In this document: positions 35,283-45,102 of the stretch, in pieces
Layout of the letters: every line of letters starts with the position of its first letter
How positions within the stretch are numbered: the stretch's first letter is position 1
NCBI GenBank assembly: GCA_023398375.1
Contig: JAEWSH010000051.1
Span: forward strand, 558,001 to 622,000
Source: Bacillota bacterium
GTDB lineage: Bacteria > Bacillota > Clostridia > Lachnospirales > Lachnospiraceae
Length of the DNA: 64,000 nucleotides
Direction: 5' to 3'
The notes under the pieces: model-generated
What the model was told of the DNA's origin: nothing
The model's database searches: none
What the model saw: the letters and a program-made list of their open reading frames with translations, nothing else
Program-made: the position numbers and the translations under genes

Positions 35283-37544
35283 CTATTTTTCATTAATATA
35301 CTTTTTCAGGTGCTTTCCAGTTAAAGAATCTGGACAGTTGATTAAATCTTTTGGTAATCCTGTAAACATAATCTTACCACCATTCTGTCCTGCATAGGGG
35401 CCTATGTCAATAATCCAATCTGCTTGACAAATAATATCCAAATTGTGTTCTATAACAATAAGAGTGGAATTTTGTTCTACAAGGCGATTCATAACACGAA
35501 TCAACTGTTTTATATCAGCCATATGCAAACCTGTTGACGGTTCGTCCAAAACATAAATCTGACCACCGTTTTCGAGTTCGGAAGCAAGTTTAATTCGCTG
35601 TAATTCACCACCTGAAAGCGTGCTTAATGGTTGTCCTAAAGAAACATAAGTGATACCAACGTCTGAAAGCCGTTTTAGTACCGTTACGATTTCTTTTTCC
35701 TGAAAATATTCTAAGGCTTCTGTGACCGTCATTTTAAGAACATCGGCAATACTTTTTCCTCTTAGCTGATAGGCAAGCACTTCGTCCGTATAACGGTTTC
35801 CGTGACATTCCTCACATACCGTAACAATTGTATCCATAAACGCCAAATCTGTATAAGTAACTCCTAGACCTTTGCAGGCGGGACAAGCACCTTGTGAATT
35901 GAAACTGAATAGGGAAGCGCTTACACTGTTCCTTTTCGCAAATAATTTTCTGATAATATCAAAGATACCCGTAAAGGTTGCTATGTTGGAACGTTTTGAC
36001 GCTTGAATTCCTTTCTGGTCAATAAAAACAGTTTCTGGATATAACCGTGGCAATACCCCATTAATAAGCGTACTTTTTCCTGAACCGGCAACTCCGGTTA
36101 CAACAGTCATTACTCCTCTTGGTATATCAACCGAAAGGTTCTTCAAATTATGCATGGTTGCATTTTGAATAGAAAGCCAACCTTTCGGGGCACGAATATC
36201 AGATTTTAGTTTGGGGCAGTAGGATAAGTATTTTCCCGTGAGAGTACCCGCTGTTTTCAGCCCATCTAAATTTCCTTGATATACAACTTCCCCTCCGTGG
36301 GTTCCCGCACCTGGTCCCATATCAATAATATGGTCTGCAATTTTTATCATGTCTGGATCATGCTCTACGATCAGAACAGTGTTCCCTTTGTCACGCAACA
36401 ACCTCATAAGCTCATTAATTTTGCTTATGTCATGAGGGTGAAGCCCTATACTCGGTTCGTCAAAAATGTAAGTAAGGTCGGTCAAGCTACTGCCAAGCTG
36501 GCTAACCATTTTAATTCTTTGCGACTCTCCACCTGAAAGTGTAGAGGTTTCTCTGCCTAAGTTTAAATAGCCTAGCCCAATGGATATCATGTGCTGAATC
36601 CGATTCACAAGTTCCGAAACGATTGTAGCGGCTACGGGAGCATGAATAGATTGAACAAAATCCAAAAGCTCATTTATTTGCATATCTGCGCATTCCGCAA
36701 TATTTTTTCCGTTCACTTTGCAAGATAGTACCTTATCATTCAAGCGTGTTCCATGACAGTGGGGACAATCCTGTTTTACAACAAACCGCTCAATTTCTTT
36801 TCCATATCTAACCTTTTCGCCATCTTCTTTTTTAAGAAAACTCCGTTCAATGCGTGGAAGCAAACCCTCATACAATGAGGTTTTATGCCATTCGGGGGTA
36901 GGATTTTTAACCTTAATTCCATCAGCGTAAAGTAACAGCTCCAGTTCTTCGGCAGAATAGTCCTTAATTGTTTTGTCATTATCAAAAAAGCCTGAATGAA
37001 TATAGCGGGTTAATCGCCAACCGCCGGGTTCAAAAGTTGGAAAACGGATAGCCCCCTCATTTAAGGATTTATTTTTATCTAACAGCCTTTCAATATCAAT
37101 GGTTTCAATTTTGCCCAAGCCCTCGCAATATTCACACATTCCAGCCGGATTGTTGAATGAAAAAACGTCTGAATAACCTACAAATGGCTCTCCAATTCTG
37201 GAAAACAATAAACGTAATACAGAATAAATATCTGTAATTGTCCCAACTGTTGAACGAGCATTACCGCCTAATCGTTTTTGATTGATAATAAAGGCTACGG
37301 ACAAATTTTCAATGGTGTCCACATCGGGTTTTCCGTAATGTGGCATACGGTGGCGGATAAAACTGGTGTAGGTTTCATTTAATTGTCTTTGCGATTCTGC
37401 CGCTATTGTATCAAATACCAAAGATGATTTTCCTGAACCGGAAACACCTGTAAAAACCGTAATTTCTTTTTTGGGTATCAGAACATTTATGTTTTTTAGA
37501 TTTCGTTCCCTTGCACCTGATACCTGAATATAATTATCAGACAT
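35283..37544 (-). CDS. UvrA-like ABC ATPase (short class, drug-tolerance type)
   Basis: The 753-residue protein has two UvrA ATPase halves: Walker A GVSGSGKSSLVFD and GVAGSGKSTLI; signatures LSGGESQRIKMVSQLG and LSGGELQRIKLASELE; and zinc-binding Cys pairs (CEYCEGLG, CPHCHGTRL, CPACKGLG, CEECHGNR). At 753 residues it is about 190 shorter than UvrA (about 940), as in UvrA2/DrrC-like proteins linked to drug self-resistance and DNA-binding drugs. A MarR regulator follows. Function in drug tolerance is inference from the family and context. Confidence 0.88.
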   Translation of the reverse strand: MSDNYIQVSGARERNLKNINVLIPKKEITVFTGVSGSGKSSLVFDTIAAESQRQLNETYTSFIRHRMPHYGKPDVDTIENLSVAFIINQKRLGGNARSTVGTITDIYSVLRLLFSRIGEPFVGYSDVFSFNNPAGMCEYCEGLGKIETIDIERLLDKNKSLNEGAIRFPTFEPGGWRLTRYIHSGFFDNDKTIKDYSAEELELLLYADGIKVKNPTPEWHKTSLYEGLLPRIERSFLKKEDGEKVRYGKEIERFVVKQDCPHCHGTRLNDKVLSCKVNGKNIAECADMQINELLDFVQSIHAPVAATIVSELVNRIQHMISIGLGYLNLGRETSTLSGGESQRIKMVSQLGSSLTDLTYIFDEPSIGLHPHDISKINELMRLLRDKGNTVLIVEHDPDMIKIADHIIDMGPGAGTHGGEVVYQGNLDGLKTAGTLTGKYLSYCPKLKSDIRAPKGWLSIQNATMHNLKNLSVDIPRGVMTVVTGVAGSGKSTLINGVLPRLYPETVFIDQKGIQASKRSNIATFTGIFDIIRKLFAKRNSVSASLFSFNSQGACPACKGLGVTYTDLAFMDTIVTVCEECHGNRYTDEVLAYQLRGKSIADVLKMTVTEALEYFQEKEIVTVLKRLSDVGITYVSLGQPLSTLSGGELQRIKLASELENGGQIYVLDEPSTGLHMADIKQLIRVMNRLVEQNSTLIVIEHNLDIICQADWIIDIGPYAGQNGGKIMFTGLPKDLINCPDSLTGKHLKKYINEK

Positions 37545-37572
37545 AATTTTTCCTCGCTTTTATTTATGTGAC

Positions 37573-37600
37573 ATAGTTAATATATGAGTGGGTTAACTAT
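37573..37600. promoter_or_regulatory. Palindromic operator before the uvrA-like/marR operon
   Basis: Inverted repeat ATAGTTAA / TTAACTAT with a 12-base spacer lies about 30 bases upstream of the uvrA-like start, in the promoter position. It is a likely MarR site. Confidence 0.55.
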
Positions 37601-37751
37601 ATTTTATCACCATTTTTATTTCTTTGCAATGACTAGAATAGAATTTTGTGAAAAGCATAATAATTAGATTTAATTAAGTCATGTATATGATATGTGTAAT
37701 CATATCCAAAGCATAAAGGTGAACGGTAAGATGTAATAGGGTGAAATAATA

Positions 37752-38105
37752 ATGAAGCGTGAAATCGACAAATATGATTTTAAGGCTTTCGGTCAAGCCA
37801 TAAAAGCAGCAAGAAAAGCAAAAGGAATATCGAGGAATCAGTTAGCAGACCAAATGCACATTGCCCCTCGGTATATTGCGTCCATTGAAAATAGTGGACA
37901 GCATCCCAGCCTGCAAATCTTTTATGAACTTGTCACTCTTTTAGATGTGTCGGTAGACCAGTTCTTTTTTCCAAATAATGAAACGGACAAATCTACGCAG
38001 CGCAGACAGCTTGAAAGCCTGCTTGATGATATAAGCGATAATGGATTGCGGATAGTTACCGCCACAGCAAAAGAGGTTAAGGAAGTCGAAACAGAGGACG
38101 AATGA
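37752..38105 (+). CDS. XRE-family transcriptional regulator
   Basis: The 117-residue protein has an N-terminal Cro/C1 helix-turn-helix (AIKAARKAKGISRNQLADQM, then HIAPRYIASIENSGQHPSLQ) and an acidic C-terminal tail. It is typical of regulators that flank cargo in Tn1549-like elements. A terminator follows, so it is monocistronic. Confidence 0.85.
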   Translation: MKREIDKYDFKAFGQAIKAARKAKGISRNQLADQMHIAPRYIASIENSGQHPSLQIFYELVTLLDVSVDQFFFPNNETDKSTQRRQLESLLDDISDNGLRIVTATAKEVKEVETEDE

Positions 38106-38136
38106 ATGTCCCAAGCACAACAGAATATGGAATAAG

Positions 38137-38171
38137 AAACGTTGCAGCCGATACGGGTTTGCAGCGTTTTT
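38137..38171 (+). terminator. Intrinsic terminator after the XRE gene
   Basis: Arms AAACGTTGCA / TGCAGCGTTT (one G-U) followed by TTCTTTT. Confidence 0.8.
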
Positions 38172-38230
38172 CTTTTATACTTACTAGGAAAACTTATTTT
38201 CCCATTGTTATTGATATCAGAGATGAAATA

Positions 38231-38283
38231 AAGTCATTCTTTGTGGCCACTAAGACATTGGCGACAGGATAGAGCCTTAAAAG
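38231..38283 (-). pseudogene. Scar of a giant element-helicase gene
   Basis: Read on the minus strand this stretch encodes LRLYPVANVLVATKNDF, matching LRLYPAANILVATKKDF of the helicase in this element (about 57,483-57,529). About 39 of 47 bases agree, with most differences at third codon positions. The flanks do not match. It is a fragment left from another element of the same kind at the edge of the defence cargo. The remaining 38172-38496 gap shows no gene. Confidence 0.6.
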
Positions 38284-38496
38284 CAGACGCCCACCGTGCA
38301 CTTTGCTATGAACTAACATGAAAGTAATTGAACTTATTTTGATGCTAAAGATTTTTACGCTCCACGACATAGTCGGTGTTAATTCTACAAGATAATAAAT
38401 AGATATGGTTACATTTTTTAATCATATCTATTTACTTATTACTTTGTTTCTGGTATATTATATATTGAGTTTTTATATAGCGAAGGCGGTGATTAA

Positions 38497-38706
38497 ATGG
38501 CTATAAAATGCAATCTATCAATCCTTATGGGAGAACGAAAATACAAAATGCAAGATGTTCATGAAAAGACAGGTCTTTCAAGAGCTACTGTTTCAAATCT
38601 TTATCATGACAGAATGGAACGCATTGATTATTCCACTTTAAATAAGCTATGTAAATTATTTGATTGTGATGTTGGAAAAATATTGGAGTATTATGTAGAA
38701 GAATAA
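38497..38706 (+). CDS. Small XRE/Cro-type regulator of the defence operon
   Basis: The 69-residue protein is one helix-turn-helix (LMGERKYKMQDVHEKTGLSR, ATVSNLYHDRMERIDYSTLN). AAGGCGGTGATTAA precedes the ATG. It lies 41 bases upstream of the PAPS-reductase-like gene in the same direction with no terminator between, so it is probably the first gene and autoregulator of the operon. Confidence 0.8.
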   Translation: MAIKCNLSILMGERKYKMQDVHEKTGLSRATVSNLYHDRMERIDYSTLNKLCKLFDCDVGKILEYYVEE

Positions 38707-38747
38707 AAATAAATTAAATATATAATTTTAATCGGAGGTGCTGCGAT

Positions 38748-40463
38748 ATGTGGTGTAAAAAATGTAATAGAGAAACTAACAGCGTTGTTTGTGAGCTTTG
38801 TGGCACTCCTACTGAACAAGATTCTCCTGTACTGGTGTATTGGTGTGAAGATTGCAAGATTCCAATTATTAAACCATCAGACAGAATTGATAAAAACATA
38901 TGTCCCTTATGTGGCAAAGAAACAAAGTATATGTGTGCGGATCTCCGACCTGTGTTCCCCGAGGAACGCTTATTGGTAGAAATTTTATTAGCCAAGCCAT
39001 TTGCATATGCTGATAAAACGGTTTGGGCATCTAATAATAGATATTACATAGACGGAAAAGTAAAAGCGCTGACAAGCAGTGCCTATAAAAAATACACCTG
39101 CGATTATATTACCGAAGAGCTGAATGCTAACAAGGATAAAAATAATTATGAAGTGTTTAATCAGACAATAGATAGATTTATTTTAGCAAACAGAGAACGC
39201 CTTAACTATTTGTTTGATGAAGCAGCAGATTTTATAAGAAATACAGCAAAAGACTATCCCGAAGAAAATATTGTTATTTCTTTCTCTGGTGGTAAGGATT
39301 CCACTGTTACTGCGGATTTAACGGTAAGAGCATTAAGTAATCCAAGTATTGTGCATATATTTGGTGATACAACTCTTGAATTCCCTACTACAATGGAATA
39401 TGCAAAGAGATTTAGAGAGAATAATCCCAAAGCTATTTTCAAAACTGCTAAAAATAAAGAACAAGATTTTTATTCAATGTGTGAAGAAATTGGGCCACCG
39501 GCTCGTATGCTCCGTTGGTGTTGTTCTATGTTTAAGACAGGTCCTATTACTCGTGTCTTAAACAGTCTATATCGAAATAAAGATATATTATCCTTTTACG
39601 GGATTAGAAAATGCGAGTCGGTCAGTCGTAGCAAATACAACAGAGTTGAAGATAATGCAGAATCTGTTAAAATACAAAAACAAAAAGTAGCCTCGCCTAT
39701 CTTTTTGTGGCAAGATATTGACATTTGGCTCTATATATTAGGTGAAAAAATAGATTTTAACGATGCTTATCGTTTAGGATATGACCGAGTAGGATGTTGG
39801 TGCTGTCCTAATAACAATGAGCGAGCTCAATTTTTATCAAGTTTATATATGCCAGAACAAGCAAAAAAATGGAGAGATTTTTTAATCAACTTTGCTGTTA
39901 AAGTTGGCAAACCTGATCCCGAAGTTTATGTGGACACAGGTAAATGGAAGGCTCGTCAAGGTGGAAACGGTCTATCGGCAGCTGAAGATGTGAAAATCAA
40001 ATTTACTAATTGTACCGCTGAGGATAACGCAAAAATATATCGTTTAAATCATCCTGTTGATGATATTTTCTTGGGTATGCTTACCCCATTTGGTAAGGTG
40101 TCAAAAGAACTTGGACGGAAACTAATCAATGAAACCGTAGTGTTGGACATAAAAACAATGGTGCCAATTATATCGGTACAACCATTTGCTCAAGATGGGT
40201 ATGAATTTTCTGTAAAAATTAAAACCATGAATGTTTCAAAGCATGATGACTTACAACGAATGATTGGTTATCAAGTTAGAAAATTTAATGCTTGCAGAAA
40301 ATGCTTGAAATGTGAATCTCTTTGTAAGTTTGGAGCGATTTCAATTATCAGTGATGAGTACAGAATCAACGAAGATAAATGCAAAAGATGCAAAATGTGT
40401 GTAACTGCAAAATATCTTGATGGCGGATGTATGATGGATAAATATTTAAAAACCAAAGAATAA
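38748..40463 (+). CDS. PAPS-reductase-family sulfurtransferase with zinc ribbons and ferredoxin domain (DndC/SspD/BrxP-like)
   Basis: GGAGGTGCTGCGAT precedes the ATG. The 571-residue protein starts with two zinc ribbons (CKKCNRETNSVVCELC; CEDCKIPIIKPS and CPLCGKE), then a PP-loop ATP site (ISFSGGKDSTVTADL, about 178-192), a PAPS-reductase core with GIRKCESVSRS and Cys-rich RVGCWCCPNN, and a C-terminal 4Fe-4S-type region (CRKCLKCESLCKFGAISI, CKRCKMC). Proteins with this PP-loop activate DNA or take sulfur from a cysteine desulfurase in DNA phosphorothioation (DndC, SspD) and in BREX type 4 (BrxP). The two added metal domains are unusual relative to DndC. The cysteine desulfurase in the same operon supports a sulfur-transfer role. 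Confidence 0.82.
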   Translation: MWCKKCNRETNSVVCELCGTPTEQDSPVLVYWCEDCKIPIIKPSDRIDKNICPLCGKETKYMCADLRPVFPEERLLVEILLAKPFAYADKTVWASNNRYYIDGKVKALTSSAYKKYTCDYITEELNANKDKNNYEVFNQTIDRFILANRERLNYLFDEAADFIRNTAKDYPEENIVISFSGGKDSTVTADLTVRALSNPSIVHIFGDTTLEFPTTMEYAKRFRENNPKAIFKTAKNKEQDFYSMCEEIGPPARMLRWCCSMFKTGPITRVLNSLYRNKDILSFYGIRKCESVSRSKYNRVEDNAESVKIQKQKVASPIFLWQDIDIWLYILGEKIDFNDAYRLGYDRVGCWCCPNNNERAQFLSSLYMPEQAKKWRDFLINFAVKVGKPDPEVYVDTGKWKARQGGNGLSAAEDVKIKFTNCTAEDNAKIYRLNHPVDDIFLGMLTPFGKVSKELGRKLINETVVLDIKTMVPIISVQPFAQDGYEFSVKIKTMNVSKHDDLQRMIGYQVRKFNACRKCLKCESLCKFGAISIISDEYRINEDKCKRCKMCVTAKYLDGGCMMDKYLKTKE

Positions 40464-40505
40464 GTGTTTATTTATTACTCGCATCAACAAGGAAAGAGGA
40501 ATAGT

Positions 40506-41384
40506 ATGAGATTTAGAGGACATGAAACTTTTTTTATCAGAAAAGGTTGGTTATATAAAGGAATGAAAAATGTTGTTGCCGATGCAACGGTTTTTATGGG
40601 TAACAATGGAAACCCCATGGATATTTTGGGTATTGGCTCAAATATGGTTAAGGCATTGAGATATTGGTTACAGGTTGTAGGTCTTACGGCAGAACCCACA
40701 TCCGGTAAAAGGTATCAACAGCTTACTCCTTTGGGCGAAATCATATATCATAATGACAAATACATAGAAGAAATGGGAACACTTTGGCTATTACAGTATA
40801 AGCTTGCTTCCAACAGGGATGATGCGACTGCATGGTACTATTTCTTTAATGAATTCAACCGTAAAGAGTTTACTAAGGAAGATTTTATTAAGCAACTAAA
40901 TTCTTACATTATCTTAAATGGTAGTGAGGTTTCCGAACGCTCATTAGAGGATGATTTTAATTGCATCATAAATACTTATGTTCCAAGAATAAAATCGAAT
41001 CCGGGAAAAGTTCATCCTGAAAGTAATATTGACTGCCCGTTAGGTGAATTATCTTTAATTGACTTTACAAACAAAAAAGCTAAAGTCTATCGTAAAAGTG
41101 TACCTAAAATAGATACCATTCATCCGCTGATAGCTTTGGCAATTATCGTGGATCAAGCAAAAGGAAATAAACAAGTTAGAATTTCGTCCATACAGAGTGA
41201 TAGCTGTAATATTGGAAAACTTTTTAACCTTGATGTAATCGCTCTTACAAGTTTACTGAGCAAATTAGAGCTGTTGGAGTATATAAAAGTAATACGTACC
41301 GCAGGACTTGATGTTGTCAACATTCAAAAAGAAATTGATTTTTTAGGGTGTGTAATTGAATACTATAAGGCAATCAATCAGTAA
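40506..41384 (+). CDS. DUF4007 protein of the phosphorothioation-type operon
   Basis: I chose ATG 40506 (MRFRGHETFFIRKGWLYKG) with AGAGGA upstream. GHETFxxRxGWLxK is the DUF4007 N-terminal signature. The 292-residue protein is soluble and appears to have winged-helix segments in the C-terminal part (IGKLFNLDVIALTSLLSKLE). As I recall, DUF4007 genes are frequent neighbours of PAPS-reductase genes in defence loci. It could be a DNA-binding specificity subunit, an idea based on context only. Confidence 0.75.
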   Translation: MRFRGHETFFIRKGWLYKGMKNVVADATVFMGNNGNPMDILGIGSNMVKALRYWLQVVGLTAEPTSGKRYQQLTPLGEIIYHNDKYIEEMGTLWLLQYKLASNRDDATAWYYFFNEFNRKEFTKEDFIKQLNSYIILNGSEVSERSLEDDFNCIINTYVPRIKSNPGKVHPESNIDCPLGELSLIDFTNKKAKVYRKSVPKIDTIHPLIALAIIVDQAKGNKQVRISSIQSDSCNIGKLFNLDVIALTSLLSKLELLEYIKVIRTAGLDVVNIQKEIDFLGCVIEYYKAINQ

Positions 41385-41412
41385 AATCACTCTATTAGAT
41401 GGGAGAAAAGCC

Positions 41413-44400
41413 ATGTTCGAAAATAAAATATGGGTAGAGAAAGGCTTCCAAACCTCGGTTAATATAGCCTATGATCTGCACAATGATGATAAAATAAAAA
41501 ACTTCATTCCAACAACATCAGCAATTGATGTTATTGAGGATATAATGTTAAGCACCAGTGTCCCAGACAGAGGTCGAGCAAGAATGCTTGTGGGTGCGTA
41601 TGGTAGAGGTAAATCACATATTATTTTGATGTTAATGTCCTTGCTGTTCAAGAAGGATATTAGCTTATTTGATACTCTGCTAAATAAAATAAATGTACAG
41701 AACCCTAAGCTATATAATTTCATCATCGAGTATGTTAAAAGTGATAAAAAGCTCCTCCCTATAATTGTCAGTGGTAGTAGCACAAGCATAACACAATCGT
41801 TTTTAAGTGCATTGCAATTTGCTCTTAATAATGAAAAATTATCTGATTTAATGCCGGAAACTAACTTCAAAGCAGCCATAAGTACAATTGAGCGTTGGAA
41901 AAAAGACTATCCAGATACATATAAAAAACTTGTTGATGAAATAAATATTCCCATTGATGACTTTGTAATAGCACTTAAACAATACGATGTACCGACATAT
42001 GAGAAATTTGAAAAACTATATCCCGTACTCACCTCGGGTGGTGAATTTAATCCATTTGTTGGCTTTGATGTTGTTGAACTATATGAAAAAGTTATAGAAA
42101 AGCTAAAGGACAGAGGTTTTTGCGGCGTTTATATTGTTTATGATGAATTCAGCAAATACCTTGAATGCAGTATGTCCAATGCCACTATTAGCGATATAAA
42201 ACTTCTGCAAGACTTTGCGGAAAAGTGTGAACGCAGCGGAGATAAGCAAATGCATTTAATGCTTATTTCTCATAAAGATATTGCAAACTATATTGACAAT
42301 AATTTACCTAAAGAAAAGGTAGATGGTTGGAAAGGCGTATCTGGCAGATTTAAACATATTCATTTGCATAACAACTTTTCTCAAATGTATGAAATCATCT
42401 CTGCCGTAATAAAAAAAGAGCCAAGCTTTTGGGAAAGCTTTCTGACCGATAATGAAAATCGTTTTAATGATTTGGTTACCAGATTTACCAACAACGGAAT
42501 TCTTGATAAAAGTGATGCCGACATTGCAGATATTGCTGTCAGAGGGTGCTATCCATTACATCCGATTTCTACCTTCATTCTTCCAAGATTATCTGAAAAG
42601 GTAGCTCAAAACGAAAGAACTCTTTTCACATTCTTATCAGCAGACAATAACTACACCCTAACCGCATTCTTAGAAAATGCGAAGGGTGATTTTCCCATAC
42701 TTACACCCGATTTAGTTTATGACTATTTTGAGCCATTGCTAAGAAAAGAGCCCTATACAAGTGAGATTCATAAGTTATATGAAACGACCTATAAGGTACT
42801 TCAAAAAATAGATTCAGAATCTTTTGCAGCTAAAATTGTAAAGACCATATCTTTAATTTATATAGTTGAGCAGTTTGAGAAGTTACCTCCAATTAAAGAT
42901 ATGCTTATTGCTATATTCAAAGATGTCGTTTCAAATATAGACGAAATTAATGAAACTCTTTCTGAGTTAATCGAAAAAGACTGCATCGTTTACTTGAAAA
43001 GAAGCAATGGCTTTTTAAAGCTTAAAGAAAGCTCCGGCGTTGATATAGGAGCAGAGATAGCCGATGTAATAAATAAAACAAAGCATACATTGAGTGTAAA
43101 GAATGTACTAAACGAGGCATCTTTTGACAGCTTCATGTATCCTACTGCCTATAATGACGAGATGGAAATTACCCGCTATTTCGACTTTACATTTATTGAT
43201 AGCAATGAGTTTTTTGCTGTTGATAACTGGAGCAAGAAGATAGAGGATTTGGTTGCAGATGGAGTAGTGTACGCAATTATCCCTTCCGATAAAGAAGATT
43301 TGGTAAAGATAAGAACAAGACTTAAAAGCAACAATTGTAACCACGATCGCATATTGTTTGTTGTGTCCGAGCATTTTGTTGATATTGAGAAAATAGCATT
43401 CGAGTACAATGCAGTAAAACTTCTAAAAAGTAATGTAGCGGATGATGACTTGCTTTCCGATGAGTACGATATTTATATTGAGGATTTGGAAGAAGTCATC
43501 AGCAAATACATTAACAGCTTTACAAAGCCGGAACTTGGATTGGCAGAGTATTACTGGAATGGCGAAAGACAGCAATTCAAAAGAAGGGCTCAAATTTCTG
43601 CAAAGCTTTCAGAAATATGTGAAGCTATCTATGCTTTTACTCCAATAATAAACAATGAGTCTTTGAATAAAGATGTTTTGCCTACTGTTGCAATCAACAG
43701 CAGAAACAAGATACTTAATGGGTTATTAGAAAATGAATTGAGTGCAAATTTAGGACTCACAGGAACAGGACAAGAAGTGTCCTTTATGAGAAGTGCATTG
43801 ATACAGACAGGAATACTTCAAAACAAATCAGATTATGCAGAGTTAAATTTCACCCCAAGTGACACAAACATGAGCTTAGTGTTGCGTGTAATTAAGGAGT
43901 TCTTTGAGGCAACAGATAATCAAGGCAAAAGCTTGGGTGCACTATATAAAATCCTTACAGAGCCTCAAATTGGATTTGGGAATCCTTATAATGGTGATAC
44001 TACTTTGCCAAGCCATGGATATGGACTTAAAAAAGGAGTTATTCCAATTTATATAGCGGTTGTGCTTCATGCATATAAAAAACATACAGTAGTGAAAAGC
44101 AAGGGTGAGGAATTAAGAATAACCGTTGACCTTTTAAATAGCATTAATGAAAGCCCTAATGACTTTACTCTATATAGAGAAGATTGGAATGATGAGAAAG
44201 CAGCCTATATAGAGAACTTAGAAGAACTATTCTCTGATTATGTTATTCAAAAAGAAAAAGACTACGGAACATTTACATATATTGTTTCCGCCATGTCAAG
44301 ATGGTATATGAGCTTGCCTAAATATGCCAAGGAAATGAAAAAGGTATACAAGGGAAATAAAAGGGATTTAATTGCACTATCAAAAGAACAAGTTAAGTTT

Positions 44401-45087
44401 ATTACCAGCTTGAAACAAGGCAATATCAATGCTCATGATTATTTGTTCGATAAAGTATTTGACATTTATGGATACAAGGAATTTAGGCTTGGCATTGTTG
44501 ATAACATCAAATCAACTAAAAATACTTTTGATAGTGCAAAGAATGGTTTAATTAAGCATTTGATTTTAGACATAAAAACCATCTTTAGAAAAACAGATGC
44601 CGCAGGAGCCACTCTCCCCTCCATTGCAAAAGATTTTATTGAGCAGCTTAAGTCATCTACACTTAACTATCTATTCCCTGACAACGAACATATTTTATTG
44701 CAACTAATGACTAATATCGGAAATGATGAAAAAACATTCGTTGAAAGAGTTGCTAAAGCTGTAACTAATCTTCGATTAGATGACTGGACAAGTGATACAA
44801 TCACGACATTCATAACAGATTTAGAAGTAATGAAGAAAAATATACTAGAGTATGATCGCATGGAGATCACAGAAAAAAGCAGTTCTCAAAAGGTCAACGG
44901 TTATAGGATCTCCTTCGTTGGAGCAGATGGGCAAGATGTTGTTCGAACATTCGAGAAAACAGAATATAGCAAAAGAGGTAAATTGTTATACAACGAGATT
45001 GCCAATGCACTTGATGAAATGGGAACCTCTATTACCGAACAAGAAAAAAGACAAATTTTAATGGAATTCATAGAAAAGATGTGTTAA
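41413..45087 (+). CDS. Very large P-loop ATPase, BrxC/PglY-like
   Basis: I chose ATG 41413 (MFENKIWVEKGF): GGGAG lies seven bases ahead, and the frame upstream overlaps the DUF4007 gene without a ribosome site. The 1224-residue protein has Walker A MLVGAYGRGKSHIILMLMSL (about residue 55-75) and Walker B VYIVYDEFSKYLE (about 240). The rest is helical, with no membrane segment. Length, early Walker A of the form GxxGxGKSH, and DEFxKYLE match BREX BrxC and PglY ATPases. In BREX type 4 a BrxC works with the PAPS-reductase protein BrxP; here PglZ and BrxL are absent. It is probably a motor or switch for the modification complex. Confidence 0.7.
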   Translation: MFENKIWVEKGFQTSVNIAYDLHNDDKIKNFIPTTSAIDVIEDIMLSTSVPDRGRARMLVGAYGRGKSHIILMLMSLLFKKDISLFDTLLNKINVQNPKLYNFIIEYVKSDKKLLPIIVSGSSTSITQSFLSALQFALNNEKLSDLMPETNFKAAISTIERWKKDYPDTYKKLVDEINIPIDDFVIALKQYDVPTYEKFEKLYPVLTSGGEFNPFVGFDVVELYEKVIEKLKDRGFCGVYIVYDEFSKYLECSMSNATISDIKLLQDFAEKCERSGDKQMHLMLISHKDIANYIDNNLPKEKVDGWKGVSGRFKHIHLHNNFSQMYEIISAVIKKEPSFWESFLTDNENRFNDLVTRFTNNGILDKSDADIADIAVRGCYPLHPISTFILPRLSEKVAQNERTLFTFLSADNNYTLTAFLENAKGDFPILTPDLVYDYFEPLLRKEPYTSEIHKLYETTYKVLQKIDSESFAAKIVKTISLIYIVEQFEKLPPIKDMLIAIFKDVVSNIDEINETLSELIEKDCIVYLKRSNGFLKLKESSGVDIGAEIADVINKTKHTLSVKNVLNEASFDSFMYPTAYNDEMEITRYFDFTFIDSNEFFAVDNWSKKIEDLVADGVVYAIIPSDKEDLVKIRTRLKSNNCNHDRILFVVSEHFVDIEKIAFEYNAVKLLKSNVADDDLLSDEYDIYIEDLEEVISKYINSFTKPELGLAEYYWNGERQQFKRRAQISAKLSEICEAIYAFTPIINNESLNKDVLPTVAINSRNKILNGLLENELSANLGLTGTGQEVSFMRSALIQTGILQNKSDYAELNFTPSDTNMSLVLRVIKEFFEATDNQGKSLGALYKILTEPQIGFGNPYNGDTTLPSHGYGLKKGVIPIYIAVVLHAYKKHTVVKSKGEELRITVDLLNSINESPNDFTLYREDWNDEKAAYIENLEELFSDYVIQKEKDYGTFTYIVSAMSRWYMSLPKYAKEMKKVYKGNKRDLIALSKEQVKFITSLKQGNINAHDYLFDKVFDIYGYKEFRLGIVDNIKSTKNTFDSAKNGLIKHLILDIKTIFRKTDAAGATLPSIAKDFIEQLKSSTLNYLFPDNEHILLQLMTNIGNDEKTFVERVAKAVTNLRLDDWTSDTITTFITDLEVMKKNILEYDRMEITEKSSSQKVNGYRISFVGADGQDVVRTFEKTEYSKRGKLLYNEIANALDEMGTSITEQEKRQILMEFIEKMC

Positions 45088-45102
45088 GGGAGAGATAATA
45101 CT

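Noticed and set aside
35283..37544. Housekeeping uvrA
   Set aside because: At 753 residues it is much shorter than UvrA and lies in element DNA with a MarR regulator, not next to uvrB.
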